DNA of 64,000 nt from DHVE2 group archaeon (GTDB lineage Archaea; Thermoplasmatota; Thermoplasmata; Thermoplasmatales; Aciduliprofundaceae). Position numbers and translations under genes: made by a program. Positions within the stretch are counted from its first letter, which is position 1; each line of letters starts with the position of its first letter. Where the stretch lies: positions 24,760 through 88,759 of the forward strand of contig WAKX01000029.1 in assembly GCA_015523125.1 (NCBI GenBank), read 5' to 3'. Positions 1 to 10,005 of this stretch are shown here, in pieces. Below the pieces are notes generated by a model. The model had not been told where the DNA came from. It did no database searches and saw only the letters and a program-made list of their open reading frames with translations.

Positions 1-621
1 ATATTTCCAAATGCGGTGAACATTGAGCATGTGATGGACTCCGTTGTTCATGTGGGTGAAAATGCCGTTGTAGAATATGAAGAGGTACATATGCATGGCA
101 AAGAGGGAATGATAAAAGTCGTTCCACACGCTAAGGTTTATGTGGAGAAGGGAGGAGAATACAATACAACGTTTGTGGTGAAAACGGGTAGAGCAGGGCA
201 CATTGACATAGATTACGAAGTGAATCTTGGGGAAAAAGCGAAGAGCACCCTTCTCTCAAAGATATACGGGAGATACGACGATGAAATACATGCGAAAGAA
301 AGTATGTATCTAAATGGCGAGAAATCCAAGGGATTGATAAAGACAAGGATGGTTCTCCGCGATTCTTCGAAGAGCGAAGTTGTAGGCGAAGTAATTGGTC
401 GTGGAGCTTTTTCCCGAGGTCATGTGGATTGCATGGAAATAATAATGGACGATGCAATTGCAAAAGCTTCTCCGGTGGTTGTGGCCGAGGACCCGCGGGC
501 AAAGGTGACCCACGAGGCGGCCATAGGGAGCGTGGATAAAAAGCAGCTTTTAACTCTAATGGCAAGAGGATTGAGCGAAGAAGAGGCGGTGGATTTCATA
601 GTTGGAGGATTACTCAGGTAG
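1..621 (+). CDS. SufB/SufD-family Fe-S assembly scaffold protein, 5'-truncated by window edge
   Basis: The reading frame is open to base 1, so the true start lies outside the window; GTG at 16 is internal. The visible 200 or so residues match the C-terminal part of the SufBD core: beta-rich repeats followed by GRGAFSRGHVDCMEII, a VVAEDPRAKVTHEAAIG segment and the final RGLSEEEAVDFIVGGLL helix. In the family this protein is a scaffold that, with the SufC ATPase, builds Fe-S clusters in the cytosol. Whether it is the SufB or SufD type cannot be told from this half. The 3' end overlaps the convergent ACT-domain gene by 12 bases. A sufC partner would be expected upstream. Confidence 0.88.
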   Translation: MFPNAVNIEHVMDSVVHVGENAVVEYEEVHMHGKEGMIKVVPHAKVYVEKGGEYNTTFVVKTGRAGHIDIDYEVNLGEKAKSTLLSKIYGRYDDEIHAKESMYLNGEKSKGLIKTRMVLRDSSKSEVVGEVIGRGAFSRGHVDCMEIIMDDAIAKASPVVVAEDPRAKVTHEAAIGSVDKKQLLTLMARGLSEEEAVDFIVGGLLR

Positions 622-1188
622 GCTTATTTTTCTGGGACAATATTTCACCTTGCAGTAATTGCACACTAATTTTTCTTTATCTTTTTCCGCGGTTCTGATT
701 ACTATTGACTCCACATATTCTATATCCTTTATTTCGGAGATTGTATCCATTTTCATTGGGTTCTCCACGATTATTATCAGTCGATTCGCCTCAGTCACAT
801 CCCTTTCGCCAATTATTTCCTTTATTTCGCATGCTTTGTCCTTAAGGATTTTGGCAATTTTTTCAAGGGAGCATCCGAATTTCCCCCTCTTAAACGTTAT
901 TTCAAGAACTTCCCAGCCCATCACCGGAGCGACGTTCTCCAAGCTCAGATGAGGGCGCAATCTCTCAAAAATGCTTTTTAATTCATATGTTTTTTCGATG
1001 TATTCTATTGTGTGGTATACAATTTTCCTGTTCACGCCCGCAGCCCTTGCGATTGAATTTACCGATATTTCGATATCGCCCATAAAAAGTTTTGAATCTC
1101 TTATAGAAATGCCATTGTTCACAAGAATTTCGGCAACTTTTCTTCTGGCGGGGTAATTTTTAAAGTATTCCCGAACTATAAACAGCAT
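610..1188 (-). CDS. predicted amino-acid metabolism regulator with HTH and ACT-like domains
   Basis: 192 residues. The N-terminal half looks like a helix-turn-helix (ISVNSIARAAGVNRKIVYHTIEYI, about residues 41-66). The middle, about residues 90-170, reads as an ACT-like fold (WEVLEITFKRGK ... RLIIIVENPMKMDTISEIKDIEYVESIVIR). This is the layout of the archaeal family described as regulators of amino acid metabolism with an ACT domain (COG2150), by recall. A C-terminal CNYCKVKYCP cluster adds three cysteines that could bind metal. ATG at 1188 has no Shine-Dalgarno site, but an AT-rich TATA-like element lies about 25 bp upstream (about 1207-1218), suggesting a leaderless mRNA. The ferredoxin gene lies 42 bp upstream on the same strand. 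Confidence 0.75.
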   Translation of the reverse strand: MLFIVREYFKNYPARRKVAEILVNNGISIRDSKLFMGDIEISVNSIARAAGVNRKIVYHTIEYIEKTYELKSIFERLRPHLSLENVAPVMGWEVLEITFKRGKFGCSLEKIAKILKDKACEIKEIIGERDVTEANRLIIIVENPMKMDTISEIKDIEYVESIVIRTAEKDKEKLVCNYCKVKYCPRKISLPE

Positions 1189-1230
1189 AGTTGGGAAAAA
1201 GGGAAAAAATATAATAAATTTATTCTTGCT

Positions 1231-1524
<294 letters not shown>

Positions 1525-1562
1525 TCACTGATGAGCGTGAAAATTATGCCTGAAATTCAAAA

Positions 1563-1574
1563 AATTTAAATATG
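1563..1574 (+). promoter_or_regulatory. TATA box of the peptide-transport operon
   Basis: The AT-rich element AATTTAAATATG sits about 90 bp before the binding-protein ATG at 1661. Transcription would start near 1590-1600, leaving a leader of about 60-70 nt that ends with the strong site AAAAAGGAGGAT (1642-1653). The rest of the 1435-1660 gap shows no other gene I can support. Confidence 0.5.
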
Positions 1575-1660
1575 AAGATTGGTATATGCCGTCCGATGTG
1601 GCGTTCCCCTATATGCCAATAGGTGGAGCGTCAGAAAAGGCAAAAAGGAGGATATGTAAT

Positions 1661-4600
1661 ATGAACAGAAGAAACTGGAAAAGGATTATGTTAGTAAGTA
1701 TAGTGCTATTAGCAGTGGTTATCAGTGGCTTTTCAGCGATGACGCATGCAATGGCTCCTCAGCCAACTACGAGGGCTGGTGGAGTATTAAAAATTGCAAT
1801 GCAGCAAGATTTACCAAACTTCAACTACTTTGACATTAACAGTAACACAGTGTGGAAGAGCAACGTGATAGGGTGGAATTTTGAAAGTATAATGGGTATG
1901 GATAAAGATGGAAGCGCTTATCCGCTGCTTGCATCGAAGGTTGATTTTAACACAACAACGCTCACAGCGACCATACACCTCAGGCACAACGTGACATTCC
2001 AGGATGGTACTCCAATGACCGCAAAGGATGTCATATTCTCATACTGTGCTCTGAGGCAGGGTACAACAGTGTCTGGTACGGCGTTCACCGTTCCTTTCGA
2101 TGATAATGGCGATGGTAAGGTTAGCTTCAGTGAAATACAGAATCATGTCAAGTATGTGGACACATATACAGTGAAGATATCTGCGAAGCAGCCGTACAGC
2201 TACTTCTTCTTGGGAACCCTCGGGCTTCCGATAATCCCTGAGCACATCTGGAAGAACCACCTCACGGATGTGGATGGTCAGGGTACCAGCGTGGATGCAA
2301 ATGGTTACACCCATGGGGTAGTTGATACTTCGTGGAATAGTGACCCTGCCGCAACCATAGGAACCGGGGCATGGATGTACGCGGGAGGTGTCAAAGACTC
2401 TTACAGAGTAGAGAAGCCATACAATGGATACTGGGGCAAAGATTTCAAGACTCCAAATGGATTCCCGTTCTGGAACCCAAATGTCACTGAGATGATGTTC
2501 AAGGTGTACTCAAATCTCGATACAGCGGTTCTGGCGCTCCAGACCGGCGATGTTGATTACATTGCATGGAGCATTCAGCCTGGTAAGGTGCCTATATTGG
2601 AAAAGGATCCAAATATAGATCTGCACTTTATGGCTGATAACGGATACTTCTATCTCGCGTTCAACGAGAAAAAAGAGCCGTCCAATTACATAGCATTCAG
2701 GCATGCCGTGTCCCACGTTATAGATAAGGCAACTGCTGTTCAAAGGTATTTGGGCGGATTTGGAAGGAAGGGAGACTCCGTTGAGCCGCCGTTCTTCGAT
2801 GCATGGTATAATTCATCTGTTCAGCGCTATCCTTATGATTTGAACAAGGCTAAGGAAATATTGGATGGTCAGAAGGTCGTAGCTGATAACGGATTCGTCG
2901 AGCAGGATCCAGCATGGGGAGAGACGTTCAAAGATGTGAACGGCGACGGCTGGAGAGACCTTCCTGATGGTTCTCCGATGCCTGCGATAACTCTGTTCAC
3001 TCCGCCTGCAGATTACGACCCTGTGAGAATTAAGGTGGGTCAGGGTATTGCTCAGAACCTCAGGAGCTTGGGTATAAACATACAGGCAAAGCCTGTGGAC
3101 TTTGATACACTCGTTGCTTACATGCAGTCATACAACTATGTAATGTTGGAGCTCGGTTGGTCACTCAGCGCTGATCCTATAGGGAATATTGCGGATATAT
3201 TCGGACCCAAGTCCATCCAGAACACCTGGGGCTGGTGGAACGCAAGCGACCCGAATCCTTACTATGTTAATGCGGGAGGTGTGCAGAATACTCGCGCTGA
3301 CAAGATGTCCCAGGATTATGCAACACTCTTCAACAAAACCATAAACAAAGCTATGACCACATTCAATGTTGATCAGCAGATTAAATATACCAAGTGGGCT
3401 CAGGATATTATAGCAAAGGCAACCGTTGTGAACGTTCTCTATTATAGGCTGAACGTAGAAGCAACCCGCAAGTCATGGGAAGGCTGGGTCGAATGGATGG
3501 GTAGTGTTTTCAATGGTTTGTCTCTGGGTATGCTTCATGCAAGTGGTGCTGTCAAGCCACCGGTTGTGCATCCTGGAGAGAAGCTTTTGGATGCTGCCTT
3601 AACAGTGCCTGGCAGAGTGCTTATAAATGGTAATGGAACTGGCATGGTATATGTGATGGATAACAATGGGATGCCACTTTCAGGTGCGAACGTTGCTTTG
3701 ACCGTGAATTCGTCGCTCATGTCGGTGACTCCCACCAGCGGCACAACAAATTCAAATGGTGTGATGTACTTCAAGGTGAAGGGAATTGCCGCCGGTATTG
3801 GTATTATAACTGCCACGGTGAGCAAAGAAGGGTATCCGACGGTTAACAAGACGGCCACTATAAACGTAGTGAATCCAATTACGCCTGCTCTGTCTGCTAC
3901 TGCTACCGCCAGCAAGATGTCCCTCAGCGGCGGTGATAGCACGCAGGTTACTGTGAAAGTGGTAGATCAGAATGGAAATCCAGTTAGCGGTGCGACGGTT
4001 AGCGTTGATCCGAACTTAGTTGGCTTCGGTACGGTTGCTCCTACCAATGCAACAACGGATTCTAATGGTGTGGCTACTTTCACGTATCATGCGCCTAGTG
4101 CTGCAGATATGGCTGGCAAGTACAAGAATATGCATGCTGTTGGTAAGCTGGTGTTCACAGTTAGTAAGACCGGGTATCTTTATGCAAATACTCCTGTGTT
4201 GCAGTTAATAACATATAACAACAATCCTAGCGTGTGGCACATCTATCGCATCGTAAACGCAAGTACTTACGCTGTGAGTCCCACACTGGGTTGGACCACT
4301 ACAATCTTCCTGAAGGCCGTGGGTGCCGATGGCTCACCACTCGCAAATGAGAATATACCGATTACTTACAGCGATGATTCATATATCATAAATGCTACAA
4401 CTAATGTCGTTACTAATGCTACTGGATACGCTAGTTTCACTGTTCAGTTCAAGCCCGGATTGGCTACAAAGCCGATATACATCGATTTCACAAATAATAG
4501 CCTGGCCACATCTGTCGGAGATCGCCTTGAGATATTGTATTATAATGGAAGCACAGACATGAGTTCAACGCATCTCTATGGTGGTTACATAAGCGTGAGT

Positions 4601-6643
4601 GATGCATTTATTAATGGAGATTCTAGCTTCACTGTGCATCTCTATGACCAGAACAACCAGCCTGTGGCAAGTAATGTCGGTGGAGCGGGAACAATGACTG
4701 CTCTGTTAAACTTGACTGGCGGCGGTAACGCAACTGTAAGTGGTAATTTCACTGTTACAGTTAAGGATCCTGTCATATCCAATGGCATGCTCGTTGGAGG
4801 TACTATATTATCTTCCAACTTAAACGGAACTGTTGTAAAGAGTTCCAACAGTGGCTATGTGAATAAAACGGTGAATGGTACTGTTACAGGTGTTATCGTA
4901 AAGGGTGTCGTAGTTGGTGTGTTCAATGGTACGGTTAATGGTACGCCGATGGTGGAGAACATCACCGGTACCGCAAATTTGGCAGTGGATATGAGCACCG
5001 TTGTGCCCATTGCGGCAGTTGTCTCTGGAACAACCGATGGCCAGTTGGTTGATTTGGACGATGAGAGTAACAGCGGTGGATGGTACTTCAACTCTGCATG
5101 GTATTACACGGGTATTGGAATATATTCACCGTACGATAACATTGCTACCAGCGGAGACTTTATAGGTATTGCGAATACTACTGGAAATCCATACGATGAT
5201 GGATTGAGCACATATGACGAAACCGGTGTGGTTCCTGCGCTGGTTGCTAACGGAACCGTCAACATAGGGCTGCCTCTTGCTGAGGAATCTTACAGAGACT
5301 TAGTGTTTGATCTGTTTGTCGTGCCTTACGGTGAAGTATACCTATATATTGCTGATCCTAACTGGAACTTCTATCAGTTCAACATATCTGGCGAACAGGT
5401 ATTCCACTCACAGGCAGTTGTGAGTAGGGCTATGAACATATTGATAACAAGCATATCCACTGATCCAATTGCAACACCTGGACATCCATTCAATGTAAAT
5501 GTGGTTACTTATGACCAGGCAAATAACCCAGTCAAAGGAGCAAAGGTGACTGTTTACAATAATGCGAAACCATGGAAGGCACTTTACAAGGCGGTGTCCG
5601 GTGTAACCGATGCGAATGGAACAGTGACTTTGACTCCTACAGCGCCGGTTATGTCTTCGCCATCTTTGATTGATGTGTATGCGAAAGCTTCCGCAGGCCC
5701 CACGACTTACAGTGTTCTTGAAGGTACGCAGATATCGGTGATTCCACCTTACATGTTCGTTGATGTAACGCCTATGAGTAACGGTGTATTGCTCGGGCAC
5801 AAAGTTGCCTTCGACGTGTATGTATACGCTGCCGATGGAACTCCGCTTGCAGGTGCGACAGTATCTCCAGCGGCAAATATGGGTAACGTAACACCATCAA
5901 CCTTGGTTACAAATGCGGAGGGTCACGCGGTATTCACTCTGGATACCTCTACAATCAGTGCTGATAGCATAATTACGCCTGTGATTGCAGACTCAATAAC
6001 AGTTGCAGCAACGATGGATGGCTATAATCCCGCATCCAGCACTGCTGGTGTGGTGATAACCAAGGGCTACGTTCCTATCCTCTCGGTTGGACTCGCTGAC
6101 GGTGCAGTTGTAAGCACTGGGCAGTACACTGTAAAGGGATACGTCTACGCAATCGCAAACCTCTCGCAGGTAGTTATAAGTGTAGATGGACACGTTGTCG
6201 GCAATGCGACTGTTTCGAAAGTAGAGGGTACGGTTGTTTACATGGGTGTTGAGTATCAGAAATACGAATGGACCTACACCATAAAGTCCATGTCTGCAGG
6301 GAAGCATACGATAACAGTGGAAGCAATAGATGAAAACGGAATGTCTTCTTCTCAGGATGTCTCAGTGACTGCGCAGGCAGGTGGAGCTGGAGGCTCTACA
6401 ACCACTCCTGGTGGTGGTGCAATAGTGGTTGGAGGTATGGACCTCTGGCTGATATTGACCATAATACTGCTGATTGTTGTGGTAATCATGGGAGCAATGC
6501 TCGCAAAGAAACCAAAGGCACCGGTAGCTGAAGAAGCACCTGCAGAGGAAGAGGAACCAGAGGAAGCAGAAGAACCAGAGGCTGAAGAAGCACCTGCAGA
6601 GGAAGAGGAAGAAACTCCCGAAGAGGGAGGTGAAGAAGAATAA
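1661..6643 (+). CDS. giant peptide ABC transporter substrate-binding protein with Ig-like stalk and C-terminal anchor
   Basis: 1660 residues from ATG 1661, chosen over the frame opening at 1586 because AAAGGAGG lies 9 bases upstream and a clean signal peptide follows (MNRRNWKR then a hydrophobic run). Residues about 40-630 form a family 5 (Dpp/Opp) binding domain. They include an EF-hand-like loop DDNGDGKVSFSE (residues 147-158) and a DVNGDGWRDLPDG segment typical of the family. From about 640 to 1580 come several Ig-like (Big_1-type) repeats, with recurrent phrases such as DQNGNPVSGATV and TTDSNGVATF. A transmembrane helix (about 1593-1616) is followed by a 43-residue Glu/Ala/Pro tail that should be cytosolic. 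Normal family members have about 550 residues. It is the first gene of an importer operon. Confidence 0.93.
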   Translation: MNRRNWKRIMLVSIVLLAVVISGFSAMTHAMAPQPTTRAGGVLKIAMQQDLPNFNYFDINSNTVWKSNVIGWNFESIMGMDKDGSAYPLLASKVDFNTTTLTATIHLRHNVTFQDGTPMTAKDVIFSYCALRQGTTVSGTAFTVPFDDNGDGKVSFSEIQNHVKYVDTYTVKISAKQPYSYFFLGTLGLPIIPEHIWKNHLTDVDGQGTSVDANGYTHGVVDTSWNSDPAATIGTGAWMYAGGVKDSYRVEKPYNGYWGKDFKTPNGFPFWNPNVTEMMFKVYSNLDTAVLALQTGDVDYIAWSIQPGKVPILEKDPNIDLHFMADNGYFYLAFNEKKEPSNYIAFRHAVSHVIDKATAVQRYLGGFGRKGDSVEPPFFDAWYNSSVQRYPYDLNKAKEILDGQKVVADNGFVEQDPAWGETFKDVNGDGWRDLPDGSPMPAITLFTPPADYDPVRIKVGQGIAQNLRSLGINIQAKPVDFDTLVAYMQSYNYVMLELGWSLSADPIGNIADIFGPKSIQNTWGWWNASDPNPYYVNAGGVQNTRADKMSQDYATLFNKTINKAMTTFNVDQQIKYTKWAQDIIAKATVVNVLYYRLNVEATRKSWEGWVEWMGSVFNGLSLGMLHASGAVKPPVVHPGEKLLDAALTVPGRVLINGNGTGMVYVMDNNGMPLSGANVALTVNSSLMSVTPTSGTTNSNGVMYFKVKGIAAGIGIITATVSKEGYPTVNKTATINVVNPITPALSATATASKMSLSGGDSTQVTVKVVDQNGNPVSGATVSVDPNLVGFGTVAPTNATTDSNGVATFTYHAPSAADMAGKYKNMHAVGKLVFTVSKTGYLYANTPVLQLITYNNNPSVWHIYRIVNASTYAVSPTLGWTTTIFLKAVGADGSPLANENIPITYSDDSYIINATTNVVTNATGYASFTVQFKPGLATKPIYIDFTNNSLATSVGDRLEILYYNGSTDMSSTHLYGGYISVSDAFINGDSSFTVHLYDQNNQPVASNVGGAGTMTALLNLTGGGNATVSGNFTVTVKDPVISNGMLVGGTILSSNLNGTVVKSSNSGYVNKTVNGTVTGVIVKGVVVGVFNGTVNGTPMVENITGTANLAVDMSTVVPIAAVVSGTTDGQLVDLDDESNSGGWYFNSAWYYTGIGIYSPYDNIATSGDFIGIANTTGNPYDDGLSTYDETGVVPALVANGTVNIGLPLAEESYRDLVFDLFVVPYGEVYLYIADPNWNFYQFNISGEQVFHSQAVVSRAMNILITSISTDPIATPGHPFNVNVVTYDQANNPVKGAKVTVYNNAKPWKALYKAVSGVTDANGTVTLTPTAPVMSSPSLIDVYAKASAGPTTYSVLEGTQISVIPPYMFVDVTPMSNGVLLGHKVAFDVYVYAADGTPLAGATVSPAANMGNVTPSTLVTNAEGHAVFTLDTSTISADSIITPVIADSITVAATMDGYNPASSTAGVVITKGYVPILSVGLADGAVVSTGQYTVKGYVYAIANLSQVVISVDGHVVGNATVSKVEGTVVYMGVEYQKYEWTYTIKSMSAGKHTITVEAIDENGMSSSQDVSVTAQAGGAGGSTTTPGGGAIVVGGMDLWLILTIILLIVVVIMGAMLAKKPKAPVAEEAPAEEEEPEEAEEPEAEEAPAEEEEETPEEGGEEE
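6527..6610 (+). repeat. exact 30-bp direct repeat coding the acidic tail
   Basis: The 30 bases at 6527-6556 recur exactly at 6581-6610, 54 bases apart and in frame. They encode the AEEAPAEEEE unit of the cytosolic tail of the binding protein. Such repeats could change copy number by slippage. Confidence 0.8.
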
Positions 6644-6647
6644 ACAT

Positions 6648-6673
6648 CTCTTTATCTTTTTTTAATATTTTTG
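6648..6673 (+). terminator. T-rich tract between binding protein and permease genes
   Basis: A run dominated by T follows the stop codon at 6643. Archaeal transcription ends at such oligo-T tracts without a hairpin. Here it may act as a partial terminator that lets the binding protein be made in excess over the membrane parts. This is inference from sequence only. Confidence 0.4.
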
Positions 6674-6699
6674 GGTGGATGTGTTGGAGGTGAAAAATT

Positions 6700-7698
6700 A
6701 TGGGACCATTAGCAGTATACACAATAAAAAGAACGATACAAATAATAATCACGCTCCTGGTCATAATGACCTTAATATACGCGTTGTTGGAAGCGCTTCC
6801 TGCTAAACCTTATCAGCTTTTGATGCAGTCTCCAGGAATGACCCCTCAGCAGAAGGAGACTATGATCAAGCAGATGGGGTATGATAAAACTGTTTGGGAA
6901 AGATATTGGATATATATGGGTAATATGCTTACTTTCAATTTCGGTAGATCCTTTATGAAGGGTACTCCTGTTACTACGTTGTTATTCGGTGGTTATAATC
7001 CGAAGACCCACAACTACGAATACGGGCGCCTCTGGAATACACTTATCCTTTTCGGGTTAGCCACAATACTTTCGTATATTGTTGGTTACTATTTGGGGAC
7101 TATAATCGCCTGGAAACGGGGTAGTATTGTTGATTCGGGCACAGTGGTTACCAGTTTGATATTCTATAATATGCCGTCTTTCTGGCTGGGCCTGATATTC
7201 ATTTGGATATTTTCATTTCAGCTTGGATGGTTCCCATTAGCGTCTAATGAGTGGATGAAATATGGGTACCTCTCCATTGAATATATTAAAGCTCTTGCTC
7301 TGCCTTTGATAGTGTTGCTTTTAATAAGCTTGGCTGGAACTACATTGCTTATGAGGACAAGTATGCTGGATGTTATGGGTGAAGAGTACATTGTGACTGC
7401 AAAGGCTAAGGGATTGTCTGAAAAAACCGTTTTGTACAAGCATGCAGCTAGAAATGCGCTTTTGCCCTTGGTGACATCTTTCGTCCTTGCATTGGCTTTC
7501 ACTGTTGCTGGTGGTGTGATTACAGAGGAGGTTTTCACCTATCCTGGTATGGGCTTGCTTTACATATCTGCACTTATGCAATTGGATCTGCCGGTGGTCT
7601 ATGCTACTCTCTACTTAATAACATTGCTCGTGTTAATTGGGAATTTTATAGCGGATCTGCTGTACGGAGTGCTTGACCCGAGAGTGAGGATTCAGTAA
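6700..7698 (+). CDS. dppB: peptide ABC transporter permease, DppB/OppB type
   Basis: 332 residues, the usual length. ATG 6700 has GGAGGTGA 5-7 bases upstream. An N-terminal membrane helix (IIITLLVIMTLIYALLEALP) is followed by a loop outside the membrane, then about five more helices. The EAA loop that contacts the ATPase is visible (MGEEYIVTAKAKGLSEKTV ... ARNALLPL). The C-terminus LLYGVLDPRVRIQ is typical of DppB. Together with the next gene it forms the channel for peptides delivered by the upstream binding protein. Confidence 0.95.
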   Translation: MGPLAVYTIKRTIQIIITLLVIMTLIYALLEALPAKPYQLLMQSPGMTPQQKETMIKQMGYDKTVWERYWIYMGNMLTFNFGRSFMKGTPVTTLLFGGYNPKTHNYEYGRLWNTLILFGLATILSYIVGYYLGTIIAWKRGSIVDSGTVVTSLIFYNMPSFWLGLIFIWIFSFQLGWFPLASNEWMKYGYLSIEYIKALALPLIVLLLISLAGTTLLMRTSMLDVMGEEYIVTAKAKGLSEKTVLYKHAARNALLPLVTSFVLALAFTVAGGVITEEVFTYPGMGLLYISALMQLDLPVVYATLYLITLLVLIGNFIADLLYGVLDPRVRIQ

Positions 7699-7711
7699 GG
7701 AGGTGTTATGG

Positions 7712-10000
7712 ATGTCTGTAAGATGGGATGAAATGAAAAGGAGCATGGAACGGAGCTTTAAGGCGAATTGGAAATTGTTTAAACAGAGCAAGTTAGGAAT
7801 AGTGGGTTTAGGGATAATTTTGTTCTTCCTCATCCTTGCTATTTTTGCACCGATTATACCTTATACATACTCTACTGGATATCTTGCGCCTGCGGGTGAT
7901 TTGTTTGAGATAGATAATTATACAAAAACCATTCCAACTCAAGGTGATTGGCATTCCCCTGTGTCAATTAAATTGCCAATTTCCCATGGGAGACCACCAA
8001 TTGCAGGTATTTGGATTTATTCCAGTTCGGGAAAGGGATATTTGTATCCTAGAAATACTTCTGTACAACTTCTACTAAGGCTAAAAGATCCCGTGGAAAA
8101 GAAAATACCGGTGGGTATGAAAAACATGGTATATCTAGAAGAGAACACGAAGGTACTTGGGTTCACAAACAATTCTCTGTATTTGTATTCTATGGTCTAT
8201 AAATATGGTGAATATTTGGACACTCAGAACTCCTTCAAAAATCCCATAACCGTTAAATACAATTATCCAATTGAATACTACTCTAACATTTGGGATGAGA
8301 ATACAACAAGCCATCATGGTACAATTGCTGTAGCGGTTGCATCTAACAGAAATGTCTCTTTGTTTATTTGGTCTTACTATAAGGAAAGTATCGGTGGTTT
8401 GGCGAGTGTTCATGTGCACCACTTTGCATATAATTTCACCGTTAATTCTACGATTGTTGCCAATCCCAAAATAAGGATGCATGTGGCTTGGGGAACTGGT
8501 TCTGATGAAGAAACATGGATAATTATCCCTACCAAGGACTACGTTTATAGGTACAATATCACATTGATAAAAGATAATAACGAAGGAGTAATTGCAGGTG
8601 TTTCTAGTCTCCATTTAGCGTGGGAGAACCCCATTATCCAAGTGCATCCACCACTTGGTAAGAATGCAGATGCTTTGATGTATTCTTCTTCAAAAGTATA
8701 TTCGCAAATAAACGGTTCATTGGATATGTATGGGGTACTCTGCGATAATAACTATGCCTTTGGCTTATACGTGAAAAATGGAAAGGTTGCCTTCAACAAA
8801 ACAGTCTCCTTTAACAGTGGAGACACCAGGATAAGAACTGTAAACCTGATGCACATCCAAACCACTGGACAGCCATATTTTATTATATATGGTACCGCAA
8901 ATGGTGGGGGTATAGTTGGGAAGATTGCCCCTGCGTTAGGTGATACCTCTGCACTTAGTAACTATATAGTGCTTCGTGGTTCAATTCAATATGTATCTGA
9001 GTATGCGCAGCAAACCAGCACTTATTACGTGAGCACAAAAGAAGGTGCAATTTACCAAATAAACGATAGTTTCTATACTAAATTCGACAATAACACAGGT
9101 GCTCTAAATGTGTATGGCCTTTATAAGTCATTTATGGTTTCTCAGGGAATTGCAACTCCCATGGTGTATCTGGGTAATATTTTGGGAAGCGCGAATAATG
9201 GAGGTTACATCGGTGCAGTTACAAAAGGAAATACGTTGTACTTCCAAGCTGATAGTGGCCATAGGATTCCCACCATTGTTATTCCTCCATTTGGACATGG
9301 TAGATATTCGGGTAATTTCTACCTGTTTGGGACAGATTATGAAGGTCATGATGTTTGGACATGGCTAGTCTATGGTTCCAGAACTTCATTGATAGTTGGT
9401 TTAACTGCAGCGTTCATTTCAGTGCTTGCGGGTACTTTCATTGGAATCATATCTGGTTTCTATGGTGGATGGATAGATATAATAATCATGAGAACAGTGG
9501 ACATAATCCTGACTCTTCCTGGACTGGTGATAATGCTTCTCTTAGCAGCAATCCTTGGTCCGAGTATTTGGAACATCGTTCTGATCATATCCGTGTTAGG
9601 CTGGGCCGGCATAGCTAGGGTTATCCGTGCGGTGACCCTGTCTCTCAAAGGTAGGCCGTTTATGGATGCTGCGAGGGTTGCAGGTGCATCTAATGCAAGG
9701 ATGATTACAGTGCACATATTCCCCAACGTGCTTCCGCTGACTTTCCTGTACATGACTTTCGGTGTTGCATCAGCTATTCTTTCGGAAGCTGCACTGGCTT
9801 TCCTTGGCCTGGGTGATCCCAATTCGGTGTCGTGGGGAATGATGCTTCAGTTCTTGCGCATGTATGGACAGGTGACTAATCCCAATGCCTGGGGTTGGCT
9901 GTTAATGCCCGGTATCTTCATCGCTTTACTCAGTCTGGCGTTCTACTTGGTGGGTAGGGCATTCGATGAAATAGTCAACCCGCGTTTGAGGAAGAGGTGA
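7712..10000 (+). CDS. dppC: peptide ABC transporter permease, DppC type, with about 480-residue extracellular insert
   Basis: 762 residues from ATG 7712 (AAGGAGGTG just upstream; the in-frame GTG at 7703 overlaps that site). Ordinary DppC proteins have about 280-300 residues. The first membrane helix is at about 27-50. The DppC core resumes near residue 537 (FGTDYEGHDVWTWLVYGSR) with five helices, the EAA loop DAARVAGASNARMITVHIF and the FLGLGDPNSVSWGMM motif. Between them lies about 480 residues of beta-rich, Asn/Ser/Tyr-rich sequence facing outside, with phrases like TYYVSTKEGAIYQIND that recall beta-propeller blades. All core motifs are intact, so this is an insertion and not a chimera of broken genes. 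Confidence 0.93.
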   Translation: MSVRWDEMKRSMERSFKANWKLFKQSKLGIVGLGIILFFLILAIFAPIIPYTYSTGYLAPAGDLFEIDNYTKTIPTQGDWHSPVSIKLPISHGRPPIAGIWIYSSSGKGYLYPRNTSVQLLLRLKDPVEKKIPVGMKNMVYLEENTKVLGFTNNSLYLYSMVYKYGEYLDTQNSFKNPITVKYNYPIEYYSNIWDENTTSHHGTIAVAVASNRNVSLFIWSYYKESIGGLASVHVHHFAYNFTVNSTIVANPKIRMHVAWGTGSDEETWIIIPTKDYVYRYNITLIKDNNEGVIAGVSSLHLAWENPIIQVHPPLGKNADALMYSSSKVYSQINGSLDMYGVLCDNNYAFGLYVKNGKVAFNKTVSFNSGDTRIRTVNLMHIQTTGQPYFIIYGTANGGGIVGKIAPALGDTSALSNYIVLRGSIQYVSEYAQQTSTYYVSTKEGAIYQINDSFYTKFDNNTGALNVYGLYKSFMVSQGIATPMVYLGNILGSANNGGYIGAVTKGNTLYFQADSGHRIPTIVIPPFGHGRYSGNFYLFGTDYEGHDVWTWLVYGSRTSLIVGLTAAFISVLAGTFIGIISGFYGGWIDIIIMRTVDIILTLPGLVIMLLLAAILGPSIWNIVLIISVLGWAGIARVIRAVTLSLKGRPFMDAARVAGASNARMITVHIFPNVLPLTFLYMTFGVASAILSEAALAFLGLGDPNSVSWGMMLQFLRMYGQVTNPNAWGWLLMPGIFIALLSLAFYLVGRAFDEIVNPRLRKR

Positions 10001-10005
10001 TACAG

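Noticed and set aside
5408..5800. Long antisense frames inside the binding-protein gene (for example 5408-5800, 3535-3942)
   Set aside because: They lack ribosome sites and show unlikely compositions; the plus-strand protein is continuous across them.
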